Shown: positions 1 to 8,425 of the stretch, in pieces
How positions within the stretch are numbered: position 1 is the first letter of the stretch
Layout of the letters: every line of letters begins with the position of its first letter
DNA from: Thalassospira profundimaris WP0211
Lineage (GTDB): Bacteria > Pseudomonadota > Alphaproteobacteria > Rhodospirillales > Thalassospiraceae
Direction of reading: 5' to 3'
Assembly (NCBI RefSeq): GCF_000300275.1
Contig: NZ_AMRN01000003.1
Coordinates: forward strand, 310,001-374,000
Length of the DNA: 64,000 bases
The notes under the pieces: generated by a model
The model's input: the letters and a program-made list of their open reading frames with translations, nothing else
Database searches by the model: none
What the model was told of the DNA's origin: nothing
Translations under genes and position numbers: made by a program

Positions 1-389
1 AGGCCGTATGCGACCCGCCAGGAAATAATCACCCAGCCACAACAGAACAGGATCTCCCAAAGTTGATCCAGAATGGTGCGGGTGCGTTGGGGGAAGGCCA
101 TGCTGAAAATGTCGACCATGACATGGTTGCCCTTGCGCTGGCACAACGGCAAAAACAGAAATGCGGCAATCCCGCATCCCATTTCGACAATTTCAAAGTC
201 ACCACGAATGCCGCCAATGCCGATATATCGCATCGTCACTGACAGCGTTACCGTGACGGCGACAGCAAGCATCACTGCACCCGCAACAGTAGCGGATGCA
301 ATGCAGGCACGATCAACAAACTGACCAAGAAAATGAATGGGCGCAGCGCGATTGCCGCGCCCATTGTGATCACGGGTGGCTCCTGACAT
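1..389 (-). CDS. dctQ: TRAP transporter small permease DctQ (partial, runs off left edge)
   Basis: The frame is open from an ATG at 389 to the left edge, so about 129 residues are visible and the C-terminus is missing. The start lies one base after the stop of the upstream dctP, which suggests translational coupling. Three hydrophobic stretches can be seen (about residues 28-54, 67-82 and 109-125), with the motif KGNHVMVDIF between the second and third; DctQ proteins usually carry a similar G-H-V-x-V-D loop there. In the family this subunit sits in the inner membrane and pairs with DctM to import organic acids. The dctM partner must lie to the left of the window. The protein is too divergent and too short to predict a substrate. 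Confidence 0.85.
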   Translation of the reverse strand, partial: MSGATRDHNGRGNRAAPIHFLGQFVDRACIASATVAGAVMLAVAVTVTLSVTMRYIGIGGIRGDFEIVEMGCGIAAFLFLPLCQRKGNHVMVDIFSMAFPQRTRTILDQLWEILFCCGWVIISWRVAYG

Positions 390-390
390 G

Positions 391-1443
391 TCAGGCGGTC
401 TCGGCGTCGATCAGCTGATTAAGGCGATCAATCATCGCCTTGCCATCATGTCCGGCATCATTGAGCGTCTCGATCCATTCATCGACGACCGGCTGGGTCG
501 CAGACTGCCAGCGTTCAATTTCGTCTTTGGGAATCTCGACGAACTTGTTGCCGCGATCAGCACACATTTTGTAGCCAACCGATTCAAAGCTATCGAACTG
601 TTTGCCAATCTGGCGTGACAGGTCGATACCGGAATTGGCATCAATCACTGCTTTCAGATCATCGGGCATATTGTCATAGGCATTGCCCGCCATCAAAAGC
701 GCAAACGAGTTGGCATAAAGACCACGTCCGCCTTCTGCCGGGGCGCAATGCACCGACGTCAATTCATGAAGTTTGAAGGCCGGAACCACTTCATAGGGCA
801 GGCAGGTGCCATCAATCACGCCATTGGCAAGGCCGACGGCCATTTCCGTGACCGGGAAGAAGACCGGCTCAGCACCCAGAATGGACAGGGCCTTACCAAC
901 ATTCTGGTTCGGGGCGCGGATTTGCAGGCCGTCAAGATCCGCCTGATTTTCAATCGCCTTGTCGCGCATGTGGAACTTGCCACCGGCATGAACATGATAG
1001 GCCAATGGCTTCATGCCGCGGTATTCGTCCTGACCAAACTCATCCATGAACTTGTGCATGGCAACCGATGTTGCCTCGGCGGTTGTCACCATGAAGGGCA
1101 GGCTCAGCGTTTCGGAAATCGGATAGCGACCCGGCGTGTAGACGGTCAAGGTCCAGGCGATATCCACAACGTTGTTTGCCACCTGTTCGGCAAGCTGCGG
1201 TGGTTTGCCACCAAGCTGCATGGCCGGGAAAATCTGAATATCGATACGGCCATCGGACTGTTCGCGGATGGTCTTGGACCACGGTTCGAAGAACGCCTTG
1301 TGCATCGGGGCCACCGGCGGCAGCATATGATGCAGACGAAGGGTGACTTCGGCTGCGCGTGCCTTGCCAATGATTGCAGGGGCTGCAAGTGCGCCGCCCA
1401 TGATGCCGAGCATCTGGCGGCGATTAACGGAAAATCCTGACAT
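391..1443 (-). CDS. dctP: TRAP transporter periplasmic substrate-binding protein DctP
   Basis: This 350-residue protein has the length and layout of DctP receptors. It opens with a twin-arginine-type signal (NRRQMLGIMGG, then APAIIGKARA), and the mature part has the family's early motif (LRLHHMLPPVAP) and the DGLQIRAPNQ segment, whose arginine normally binds the substrate carboxylate. The start at 1443 is chosen over an in-frame ATG at 1458 because that codon overlaps the ribosome binding site GAGGAG. It is followed after one base by dctQ. It lies downstream of the SDR/enoyl-CoA hydratase genes on the same strand, 156 bp away, so it may carry an aromatic acid for that pathway; this is inference from position. 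Confidence 0.9.
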   Translation of the reverse strand: MSGFSVNRRQMLGIMGGALAAPAIIGKARAAEVTLRLHHMLPPVAPMHKAFFEPWSKTIREQSDGRIDIQIFPAMQLGGKPPQLAEQVANNVVDIAWTLTVYTPGRYPISETLSLPFMVTTAEATSVAMHKFMDEFGQDEYRGMKPLAYHVHAGGKFHMRDKAIENQADLDGLQIRAPNQNVGKALSILGAEPVFFPVTEMAVGLANGVIDGTCLPYEVVPAFKLHELTSVHCAPAEGGRGLYANSFALLMAGNAYDNMPDDLKAVIDANSGIDLSRQIGKQFDSFESVGYKMCADRGNKFVEIPKDEIERWQSATQPVVDEWIETLNDAGHDGKAMIDRLNQLIDAETA

Positions 1444-1599
1444 CGAACGTCTCCTCACATTATGGGCGCACCGGTTTTTTGGGTGGCCCTGTTCCTTCCT
1501 GATTGTTCTGGCGTCCGCTTTGTGCGGTTTCTTGCCGATCCTTGATCTTATGGTATGCGATCTGATGGCCGCAATTATCTGCGGCTCTGTTATAGGCGG

Positions 1600-2379
1600 T
1601 TACTTGAAATTAGGTGCACGTTTTTCAAGGAACGCCTTCAATCCTTCCTGTGCATCTTCGCTGGTTTGCGTCAGGGCGGCACACAGGCTTTCGGTAAACA
1701 GGCCATCGGTTTTCGCCATGTCTTCGATCCGTGACAGGGCCTGGATCATGACATAGTTCGAAAGCTGGGCGTTTTCGGCAACCGTATTGGCAAGTTCGAT
1801 GGCCTTTGCTTCGGCGGCTTCCTCGCTGTCACAGACGTAGTGGGTCAGGCCAAGGCGAAGGCCGTCTTCGGCGTTGTATTTGCGCCCGGTCAGCATCATC
1901 TCGATCATGCGATCCGCGCCCAGAATCCGGCCGACCCGGACCGATGCGCCGCCGCCAACGAAAATGCCACGGCGTCCTTCGGGAAGCTGGAAAAAGGCGG
2001 TTTCATCGGCAATACGAATATGGGTCGCACTGGCCAGTTCAAGGCCGCCACCGATGACCGCCCCCTTAAGCAACGAAATCACCGGCAATCCACCATACTG
2101 GATCATGTCCATGATGCGGTGCCAGTTGCGTGAATGGCGCATCGTATCGGCGGCATTTCGTGCAACATGCTCGGCCAAATCAAGCCCGGCTGAAAAATGC
2201 CCGCCTTCACCGGCAAGGATGACAACCCGGACCCCTTCGGGTGGATTGGCAAAAAACGCCTCAAGTGCTGCCATCAAAGTATCGCTGACCGCGTTACGCT
2301 TTTCAGGTCGCGTGATGGTCAAACGGGCAATCGATCCGTTGATTGCGACGTTCAATACGTCATTCGCGCCGTTGGTCAT
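1600..2379 (-). CDS. enoyl-CoA hydratase/isomerase (crotonase family), hydroxycinnamoyl-CoA pathway
   Basis: A 259-residue crotonase-fold protein. The two oxyanion-hole segments are visible (GGHFSAGLDL and GAVIGGGLELA), and a glutamate sits at the catalytic position in LPEGRRGIF. Lacking the sequence features typical of feruloyl-CoA hydratase/lyase, it more likely hydrates the side chain of a cinnamoyl-CoA than cleaves it to an aldehyde. The start at 2379 has AAGGA nine bases upstream; an upstream in-frame start at 2403 has none. It begins 32 bases after the SDR stop, so the two genes form an operon transcribed away from fcs. With the SDR and thiolase it would complete a beta-oxidation-like shortening of feruloyl- or coumaroyl-CoA. 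Confidence 0.85.
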   Translation of the reverse strand: MTNGANDVLNVAINGSIARLTITRPEKRNAVSDTLMAALEAFFANPPEGVRVVILAGEGGHFSAGLDLAEHVARNAADTMRHSRNWHRIMDMIQYGGLPVISLLKGAVIGGGLELASATHIRIADETAFFQLPEGRRGIFVGGGASVRVGRILGADRMIEMMLTGRKYNAEDGLRLGLTHYVCDSEEAAEAKAIELANTVAENAQLSNYVMIQALSRIEDMAKTDGLFTESLCAALTQTSEDAQEGLKAFLEKRAPNFK

Positions 2380-2411
2380 GTTCTTGTTCCTTACGTAAAG
2401 CAATCTGGTCT

Positions 2412-3176
2412 TTATTTCGCCTGCAGGCGAACCGCGCCGTCGATCCGAACAACGGTGCCATTCAGCATGGTATTTTCGACGATATGGCGGGCAAGGTCGG
2501 CATATTCCTGTGCCTTGCCCAGCCGCTTGGGAAACGGAATGTTGGCTTCAATCGCCTGACGGGCTTCCTCGGGCAGGGTGTCGGTCATTGCGGTGGAAAA
2601 CAGTCCCGGCGCAATCGCCATCACCCGCACACCGATCCGCGCCAACTCGCGCGCGGCTGGCAGCGTCATCGACGCAATCCCGCCCTTTGATGCCGCATAG
2701 GCGCACTGGCCGATCTGCCCGTCTTCATACCCGACGGACGATGTATTGATGATCACGCCGCGTTCGCCATCGTCATTTACCGGGGTGGCTTCCGACAGCA
2801 ACTGCGCGGCATAGCTCATGGTGATGTAGCTGCCGGTCAGATTGACGTTCAGTGTTTTGATAAAATCTTCAATCGGAAGGCTGCCATCGCGTGGCAAAAT
2901 GCGGTTGGCGGTGCCAATGCCCGCGCAATTCACAAGGATGCGCGGCAGGCCAAGATTTTGTTTCACGGTCTTGAATGCAGCTTCGACCGAGCTTCGGTCA
3001 GAGACGTCGACTTCCAGGCCAATTCCGCCGGTTTCACTGGCGACTCGTTTGGCGGCATCGCCGTTGCGATCAAACACCGCGACCTTCGCGCCCGCAACCG
3101 CAAATGTGCGTGCGGTGGCGGCACCAAGGCCGCTGCCGCCGCCGGTAATGATGGCGGGAACCTGATTGAGCTGCAT
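2412..3176 (-). CDS. short-chain dehydrogenase/reductase, probable 3-hydroxyacyl-CoA dehydrogenase
   Basis: A 254-residue classical SDR with the nucleotide-binding motif TGGGSGLG near residues 12-19, NCAGIG, and the active site S-x(n)-YAASK (NTSSVGYEDGQIGQCAYAASK region). It resembles type-II 3-hydroxyacyl-CoA dehydrogenases and would oxidise the beta-hydroxy intermediate made by the adjacent hydratase, giving the beta-keto-CoA for the thiolase. The start is uncertain: ATG at 3176 fits the family N-terminus but its AAGG is very close, while a TTG at 3188 has no ribosome binding site. It is the first gene of the leftward operon, and an operator palindrome (3192-3210) lies just upstream. Confidence 0.88.
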   Translation of the reverse strand: MQLNQVPAIITGGGSGLGAATARTFAVAGAKVAVFDRNGDAAKRVASETGGIGLEVDVSDRSSVEAAFKTVKQNLGLPRILVNCAGIGTANRILPRDGSLPIEDFIKTLNVNLTGSYITMSYAAQLLSEATPVNDDGERGVIINTSSVGYEDGQIGQCAYAASKGGIASMTLPAARELARIGVRVMAIAPGLFSTAMTDTLPEEARQAIEANIPFPKRLGKAQEYADLARHIVENTMLNGTVVRIDGAVRLQAK

Positions 3177-3191
3177 TTCCTTACCCAAAGT

Positions 3192-3210
3192 TTGTTATGT
3201 TTTATAACAA
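3192..3210. promoter_or_regulatory. 19-bp palindromic operator, copy 1 (SDR side)
   Basis: TTGTTAT, five bases, ATAACAA: a perfect 7-bp inverted repeat that is repeated at 3371-3389 with the same half sites and spacing. It sits 16 bases upstream of the SDR start. The half-site and spacing style fits a dimeric MarR-type repressor; in other bacteria such repressors respond to hydroxycinnamoyl-CoA. The regulator itself is not in this window. Confidence 0.7.
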
Positions 3211-3370
3211 TTATGTTTACACAGTAAAAGAGCGGCGTCAATCGTCATTAGTCAACTGAAATCGCATCGAAATTCGCACCTCTCGCGCGCGAGCATAATT
3301 ATACTCAAGGTCAAATTGTTGGGTCCGCGTACACGCATAAAGATATTGCGCTTGATGTGATGAATTATGA

Positions 3371-3389
3371 TTGTTATGAATTATAACAA
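3371..3389. promoter_or_regulatory. 19-bp palindromic operator, copy 2 (fcs side)
   Basis: TTGTTAT, GAATT, ATAACAA: the second copy of the palindrome found at 3192-3210. It lies 32 bases upstream of the fcs start codon. With one copy near each divergent start, a single regulator could control both the SDR/hydratase operon and the fcs/thiolase operon. Confidence 0.7.
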
Positions 3390-3420
3390 ATAAGAAAATG
3401 AAAACTGGAGGTTTCGTCTC

Positions 3421-5283
3421 ATGCCTATGATTGCTGAACCCGGACTCCGTCCGGTTCGCATGGGAGATACGCGTGTCTCGATGTCCAAAAAGGACAACGG
3501 CACGATCTATATCCGATCCACGGAAACGCCGGATGACTATCCGCGCGCCATCACCGACAAGCTTGACCATTGGGCGCAACAAACACCCGATCATATGTTT
3601 CTGGCCGACCGCGACAAAACCGGCGGCTGGCAAAAACGAAGCTTCCTTGAAACCCGAAACGAGGTCCGCAGTCTTGCGCAATACCTCATCGAACAGGACC
3701 TGTCCGAAGATCGCCCAGTCCTGATCCTGTCGGGCAACAGCCTTGAACACGGGCTTCTTGCGCTGGCATCGATGTATGCCGGTATTCCCTATGCGCCGGT
3801 GTCACCGGCCTATTCGCTGGTGTCGTCCGATTTTGCCAAGCTGCGCCATATCTGTGATCTGTTAAACCCCGGTCTGATCTTTGTGGATGATGGTGCCAAA
3901 TATGCCAAGGCACTGGCCGCCATCATGCCAAAGGATGCCCGTCTGCTGGTTCTGGAAAATCCGCTGTCGCAATATGACTGCGATGTTTTCAATGATGTTC
4001 GTCAGACCACACCGACCGATGCGGTCGATGCCGCCAATGGCAAAATCACCGAAGACACGATTGCCAAGTTCCTGTTCACGTCCGGCTCCACCGGAATGCC
4101 AAAGGCCGTGATCAATACCCAGCGGATGCTGTGTTTTAACCAGATGATGCTGCGTCACGCGCTGGCGTTTTTGCAGGATGAACCACCGGTGATGGTTGAC
4201 TGGCTGCCGTGGAACCACACCGCAGGCGGCAACCATAATTTCGGCATTGCGCTTTATAATGGCGGCAGTTTCTATATCGATCAGGGCAAACCGACCCCGG
4301 ACGGTATTCATGAAACCGTGCGCAATCTTTGCGAAGTATCGCCCAACATCTATTTCAATGTCCCCAAGGGGTACGAGGCACTTGTCCATCATCTGCGCGA
4401 AAACAAAACACTGCGCGAGATGTTCTTTGCCAAGCTCAAACTCATGCAATATGCCGGTGCCGGCTTGTCGCAATATGTCTGGGACAATCTGGAAAAGATC
4501 GCCGAGGACACGGTTGGCGAAAAGATCGTCATCGTCACCGGCTATGGCTCCACCGAAACGGCTCCCTTTGCCTTTACCACCACCTGGGCGGTTGATCAGG
4601 CGGGCAGTGTTGGTCTGCCAGCCGTCGGGCTTGATATCAAACTGGTGCCCAATGCCGAAAAGCTTGAAGTTCGCCTTAAGGGACCCAGCATCACACCGGG
4701 CTATTGGAAGCAACCTGATAAAACCAGCGAGTCCTTTGATGATGAAGGATATTACCTGATTGGGGATGCCCTGAAATTTGTTGATCCAGATAATATCGAA
4801 CGGGGCTTCCTGTTTGATGGTCGGGTTTGCGAAGATTTCAAACTCTCGACCGGTACCTGGGTGCATGTTGCGGCCATCCGCACCGCCATTGCCCAGACCT
4901 TTGCGCCTTATGTGCGTGATGCCGTGCTGACCGGTTTGAACGAAGGCTATGTCGGTGCGCTGATCTTTGCCGATTTCACCGCCTGCAAAAAACTGTGCCC
5001 GGATCTGCCCGTCACCGCGTCGGAGCGTGACATCGCCATCCATCCGGCCGTGCAGGCGCATTTCCAGAAATGCCTCAATGAACTGGCGACCAAATCCACC
5101 GGCAGTTCGAACTTTGTCGCGCGCGCGATCCTGCTTGAAAGTTCGCCGGAACTCGATGCGCACGAAGTCACCGACAAGGGCTCGATCAATCAGCGCGCGG
5201 TTCTGACCAAACGCGCTGACAAGGTCGCCGAACTTTATACCGACCCGTCACCCGCCGGGGTCATGATTGCCAAAAAGGGATAA
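3421..5283 (+). CDS. fcs: feruloyl-CoA synthase (hydroxycinnamate-CoA ligase)
   Basis: A 620-residue adenylate-forming enzyme of the length usual for feruloyl-CoA synthases. Visible motifs are the P-loop FLFTSGSTGMPKA (about residue 217), GYGSTETAP (about 374), GYYLIGDA and the catalytic lysine in TDKGSINQR (about 584). It would activate ferulate, p-coumarate or caffeate with ATP and CoA in the cytoplasm, the first step of the pathway. The ATG at 3421 has GGAGG at good spacing. The thiolase gene follows four bases after the stop. An operator palindrome lies upstream. The family assignment is firm; the exact hydroxycinnamate preference cannot be read from sequence. Confidence 0.92.
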   Translation: MPMIAEPGLRPVRMGDTRVSMSKKDNGTIYIRSTETPDDYPRAITDKLDHWAQQTPDHMFLADRDKTGGWQKRSFLETRNEVRSLAQYLIEQDLSEDRPVLILSGNSLEHGLLALASMYAGIPYAPVSPAYSLVSSDFAKLRHICDLLNPGLIFVDDGAKYAKALAAIMPKDARLLVLENPLSQYDCDVFNDVRQTTPTDAVDAANGKITEDTIAKFLFTSGSTGMPKAVINTQRMLCFNQMMLRHALAFLQDEPPVMVDWLPWNHTAGGNHNFGIALYNGGSFYIDQGKPTPDGIHETVRNLCEVSPNIYFNVPKGYEALVHHLRENKTLREMFFAKLKLMQYAGAGLSQYVWDNLEKIAEDTVGEKIVIVTGYGSTETAPFAFTTTWAVDQAGSVGLPAVGLDIKLVPNAEKLEVRLKGPSITPGYWKQPDKTSESFDDEGYYLIGDALKFVDPDNIERGFLFDGRVCEDFKLSTGTWVHVAAIRTAIAQTFAPYVRDAVLTGLNEGYVGALIFADFTACKKLCPDLPVTASERDIAIHPAVQAHFQKCLNELATKSTGSSNFVARAILLESSPELDAHEVTDKGSINQRAVLTKRADKVAELYTDPSPAGVMIAKKG

Positions 5284-5287
5284 GCAG

Positions 5288-6538
5288 ATGACTGCGAACG
5301 CCAAAGGTCTTCGGACCGAATTTGAAGATGTCTGGCTGCTGGGCGGAAAACGCACACCGTTTGTCGATTATACCGGGGCCTTCGGGCTGGTCTCCCCGAT
5401 TGATCTCGGCATCAAGGCCGCCCGCGCGGCCATCGAAGATGCCGGGGTGAGCGCCGCTGATATCGATTTCACCGTCGCCGGATCGATGGCCCAGGCATCC
5501 TATGATGCCTATATGACGCCGCGCCATATCGGGATTTACGCCGGGGTGCCGGTGGATCGCCCCGCCCATCTTGTGCAGCGGATATGTGGCACCGGGATCG
5601 AAGTCATCCTGCAGGCTGCTGATCATATTTCACTCGGTCGTGGGGATCTTGCCCTTTGTGTAGGGACTGAATCCATGAGCCGCAATCCGATTGCCGCCTA
5701 CACCCATCGCAGTGGTTTTCGCATGGGGCAGGTCGAATTCAAGGACTTCCTGTGGGAAGCGCTTCTGGATCCGGCGGTCAGTTGCTCCATGGGCGACACG
5801 GCGGAAAATCTTGCCAAGAAATACAACATCACCCGCGAAGAAGTGGATCGCTTTGCCGAACGCAGCTTTGCCCGTGCCGTGAGCGCACAGGAAAACGGCT
5901 TCCTTGCTGGTGAAATTGCGACCGTGACCAACGAAACCTTTGAATTTGCCGATGGTAATCCGCGCTCCATCCGCCTGCCGCGCAAGATCGATCAGGTCGA
6001 CCGCGACAGCCACATCCGGCCATCGCCCTATGACATTCTGGCCAAACTGCGCCCGGCCTTTGGCGGGGTTCAGACCGGTGGCAATTCATCAGCCGTGGTG
6101 GATGGCGCGGCCGGTGTTGTTCTGGGCAGTTCCGATTACGCCCGCAAACACGGCCTGACACCGCGTGCCCGCATCATCGCAGGCGCAGCTGTCGGTGTGC
6201 CGCCGGAAATCATGGGCATTGGCCCGGTCCCGGCCATCGAGGCTGTTCTCGATCAAACCGGTATGACCCTTGATCAGATTGACCGGATCGAAATCAACGA
6301 GGCCTTTGGGGCACAGATCCTGGCCTGCATCCGCGAACTTGGTCTTGATGAAGACAAGGTCAATGTCAATGGCGGCGCGATTGCCATTGGTCATCCGCTG
6401 GGCGCAACCGGGGTTCGCATCACCAATACGCTGGCGCGCGAACTGGTCAAATCCGGTCAGCGTTATGGCATCGCATCGGCCTGCATTGGTGGCGGACAGG
6501 GCATTGCTGTTCTGATCGAAAACACGAAATTGGCATAG
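5288..6538 (+). CDS. thiolase (acetyl-CoA acyltransferase) for aromatic beta-keto-CoA cleavage
   Basis: A 416-residue thiolase. The nucleophilic cysteine is in [10 protein letters not shown] (about Cys100), the histidine in [12 protein letters not shown] (about His369) and the second cysteine in ACIGGGQG (about Cys399), so all three catalytic residues are present. The first-cysteine context differs from standard fatty-acid thiolases, which fits an unusual acyl substrate. It would split the aromatic 3-keto-CoA into acetyl-CoA and an aromatic acyl-CoA such as vanilloyl-CoA. ATG at 5288 is preferred over an upstream TTG (5267) that overlaps fcs, because AAGGGA lies seven bases before it. It is cotranscribed with fcs. 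Confidence 0.9.
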   Translation: MTANAKGLRTEFEDVWLLGGKRTPFVDYTGAFGLVSPIDLGIKAARAAIEDAGVSAADIDFTVAGSMAQASYDAYMTPRHIGIYAGVPVDRPAHLVQRICGTGIEVILQAADHISLGRGDLALCVGTESMSRNPIAAYTHRSGFRMGQVEFKDFLWEALLDPAVSCSMGDTAENLAKKYNITREEVDRFAERSFARAVSAQENGFLAGEIATVTNETFEFADGNPRSIRLPRKIDQVDRDSHIRPSPYDILAKLRPAFGGVQTGGNSSAVVDGAAGVVLGSSDYARKHGLTPRARIIAGAAVGVPPEIMGIGPVPAIEAVLDQTGMTLDQIDRIEINEAFGAQILACIRELGLDEDKVNVNGGAIAIGHPLGATGVRITNTLARELVKSGQRYGIASACIGGGQGIAVLIENTKLA

Positions 6539-6743
6539 CACGATCCAGGGCGCCATCAGCCGCGCCGGGTCGCGACAAACGGAGACGTTATTTTTGACCG
6601 GGACATTGGTTTTGTGCCCGGTTTGGCGATCAGCCCAACCCATGGGGCAAAGGCTTCCAAGGGTGGTTTGATCAAATCGAGTTACCGACAGACAAGGCAA
6701 CAAAAACAAAATTGCCGGTGTCGGTTTTCTCAGGGAGGAAACA
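6539..6743. other. 205-bp gap between thiolase and dctP, with an imperfect hairpin
   Basis: No gene is seen. An imperfect inverted repeat (ACCGGG-ACA at 6597-6605 and TGTGCCCGGT at 6613-6622) could act as a partial terminator, and a promoter for the TRAP operon may lie after it. No copy of the 19-bp operator found upstream of fcs was found here. Confidence 0.4.
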
Positions 6744-7772
6744 ATGAAACGACTTAAACTTGGTTCAGTGATTGCCTTGGCGTCAGTTGCCGCCATGTCT
6801 GCCATTTCTGGTGCGTCTGCCCAGGAAGTGAATTTCCGTCTGGCCCATTGGTTGCCGCCAACCCATCCGGTTCAAACCATGGGTCTTGAAGAATGGACAA
6901 ACTCCATCCGCGAGGTATCCGGGGGTAAAATCGACTTCACCATTTTCCCGGCCCAACAGCTGGGCTCAGCACCTGATCACTATGACATGACCCGCGATGG
7001 CATTGCCGATATCGGCTATATCAATCCGGGTTATCAGGCCGGGCGTTTCCCGATCTATGGCCTGACCGAGGTGCCTTTCAATGTGAAGGATGCGGTCAAT
7101 GGATCGGTCGCCCTTCACAAGTGGTATGACAACTACGCCGAACAGGAAATGCCGGAAGTCAAACTCTGTCTGGTCAACCCGCATGATCCCGGCACCATCC
7201 ATTCAAAAATGCCGGTCCGCGTGCCAGAAGATATCAACGGCCATGCGGTGCGTCCGGCCCATGCCACCATGGCACGGTTTGTAAACCTGCTGGGTGGGGC
7301 AAGTGTTCAGGTCCCAGCCCCCGAGGCCCGCGAAGCAATCGCCAAGGGCACGGCAGATGCAATCACCTTCCCGTGGAACTCGATCTATATCTTCGGAATT
7401 GATCAGGAAACCAAATATCACCTCGATATGCCGTTCTATGTGTCCTCGCAGATCCTTGTGATCAATCGTGGTGTCTATGACGGATTGTCCGCCGAAAACC
7501 GCAAGGTGATGGATGATCATTGCACGCCGGAATGGTCCGGTCGTTTTTCCAAGGGCTGGGCCGAGAACGAGGCATCGGGTCGCGACAAGATGATGGCATC
7601 TGGCGATCACGAACTGTATCAGCCGACCGCCGATGAACTGCAACAATGGCGCGATGCCGCCGAACCGCTTGTTGCCCAATGGCGCGAAAGCGTTACGGCC
7701 AAGGGCGGTGACGCCGATGCCATTTACAAGGCCTTCATCGACGCGCTCGAAGCCGAGAACGCCAAATATTGA
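6744..7772 (+). CDS. dctP: TRAP transporter substrate-binding protein DctP, linked to hydroxycinnamate genes
   Basis: A 342-residue periplasmic receptor with a Sec-type signal peptide ending near SGASAQE. The mature part begins with VNFRLAHWLPPTHPVQ, a common DctP opening, and GHAVRPAHATM carries the arginine expected to bind a carboxylate (about residue 169). The ribosome binding site AGGGAGGA is strong. It is followed by dctQ, dctM and a DUF3237 gene on the same strand, and preceded by fcs and thiolase, so import of an aromatic acid is likely. It is only distantly similar to the dctP at the left edge, so the two receptors probably bind different ligands. Confidence 0.9.
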   Translation: MKRLKLGSVIALASVAAMSAISGASAQEVNFRLAHWLPPTHPVQTMGLEEWTNSIREVSGGKIDFTIFPAQQLGSAPDHYDMTRDGIADIGYINPGYQAGRFPIYGLTEVPFNVKDAVNGSVALHKWYDNYAEQEMPEVKLCLVNPHDPGTIHSKMPVRVPEDINGHAVRPAHATMARFVNLLGGASVQVPAPEAREAIAKGTADAITFPWNSIYIFGIDQETKYHLDMPFYVSSQILVINRGVYDGLSAENRKVMDDHCTPEWSGRFSKGWAENEASGRDKMMASGDHELYQPTADELQQWRDAAEPLVAQWRESVTAKGGDADAIYKAFIDALEAENAKY

Positions 7773-7783
7773 TGACACTCCCT

Positions 7784-7818
7784 GTATCGGCGGCATCGTA
7801 TCCCGGTGCTGCCGATAC
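7784..7818 (+). promoter_or_regulatory. stem-loop between dctP and dctQ
   Basis: Twelve-base arms GTATCGGCGGCA (7784-7795) and TGCTGCCGATAC (7807-7818) pair with one G-U, around an 11-base loop. No T-run follows, so this is more likely an mRNA 3'-end stabiliser for the dctP message than a full terminator. Similar hairpins follow other binding-protein genes in this window. Confidence 0.65.
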
Positions 7819-7837
7819 CTCTGAAAGTGCATAAATC

Positions 7838-8425
7838 ATGCGGGTTCTTCATCGCTCCCTGACATATCTCGAAGCCTTTTCGCGCAAGGTCGAAATGGTC
7901 TCGGCCATTTTGCTTGCGGTGATCACGTTGCTGGTTCTGGCATCCGCAATTGGTCGCTACCTGTTTGCATGGCCGATCCCCGATGCATTTGATTTTTCGC
8001 GCCTGTTTCTGGGCGTGGTCATCATGTGGGGCTTTGCCTGCGTGGGGTATCGTGGATCGCATATCAAGGTCGATCTGTTTGCCCTGATGCTGCCCGCGCG
8101 TGTTCGCCGATGGACGGATTTCTTTGCCTGGATGGTCTTGCTGGGTTTCACCGGCTTGCTGTGCTGGAAGATGCTGGCGCGTGTCACCAGCGCCTATAAC
8201 AGCGGCGAGACGACATTTGATCTGCAGGTTCCCGTCTGGCCGGTCATGGGGCTGATCTGGCTTGGCGTTGCGGTCAGCATGCTGACCATTCTGGCGCGTG
8301 CCTTGATGATCGCGCTAACCAATGCCGGTCTGGATGATTTTGAACCCGCCGAGTCAGAGCCGCATATTGCCTCCGACCCGCAAAAACAAAAGCAAACTGG
8401 TGGTTCAGGGGGATTTGATGACTGA
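7838..8425 (+). CDS. dctQ: TRAP transporter small permease DctQ
   Basis: A 195-residue membrane protein with four hydrophobic segments (about residues 20-42, 50-68, 89-110 and 130-152) and the loop YRGSHIKVDLF, matching the DctQ pattern G-x-H-x-x-V-D. In the family it forms the scaffold for DctM. No strong ribosome binding site is visible before the ATG. Its last eight bases overlap the start of dctM. The C-terminal tail is charged and glutamine/lysine rich. Confidence 0.88.
   Translation: MRVLHRSLTYLEAFSRKVEMVSAILLAVITLLVLASAIGRYLFAWPIPDAFDFSRLFLGVVIMWGFACVGYRGSHIKVDLFALMLPARVRRWTDFFAWMVLLGFTGLLCWKMLARVTSAYNSGETTFDLQVPVWPVMGLIWLGVAVSMLTILARALMIALTNAGLDDFEPAESEPHIASDPQKQKQTGGSGGFDD

Noticed and set aside
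748..1440. 230-codon plus-strand frame over the first dctP
   Set aside because: Antisense shadow; the minus strand has a complete DctP with signal peptide.
3862..5163. 433-codon frame on the minus strand inside fcs
   Set aside because: No family features, no ribosome site; lies wholly within fcs, whose motifs are clear.
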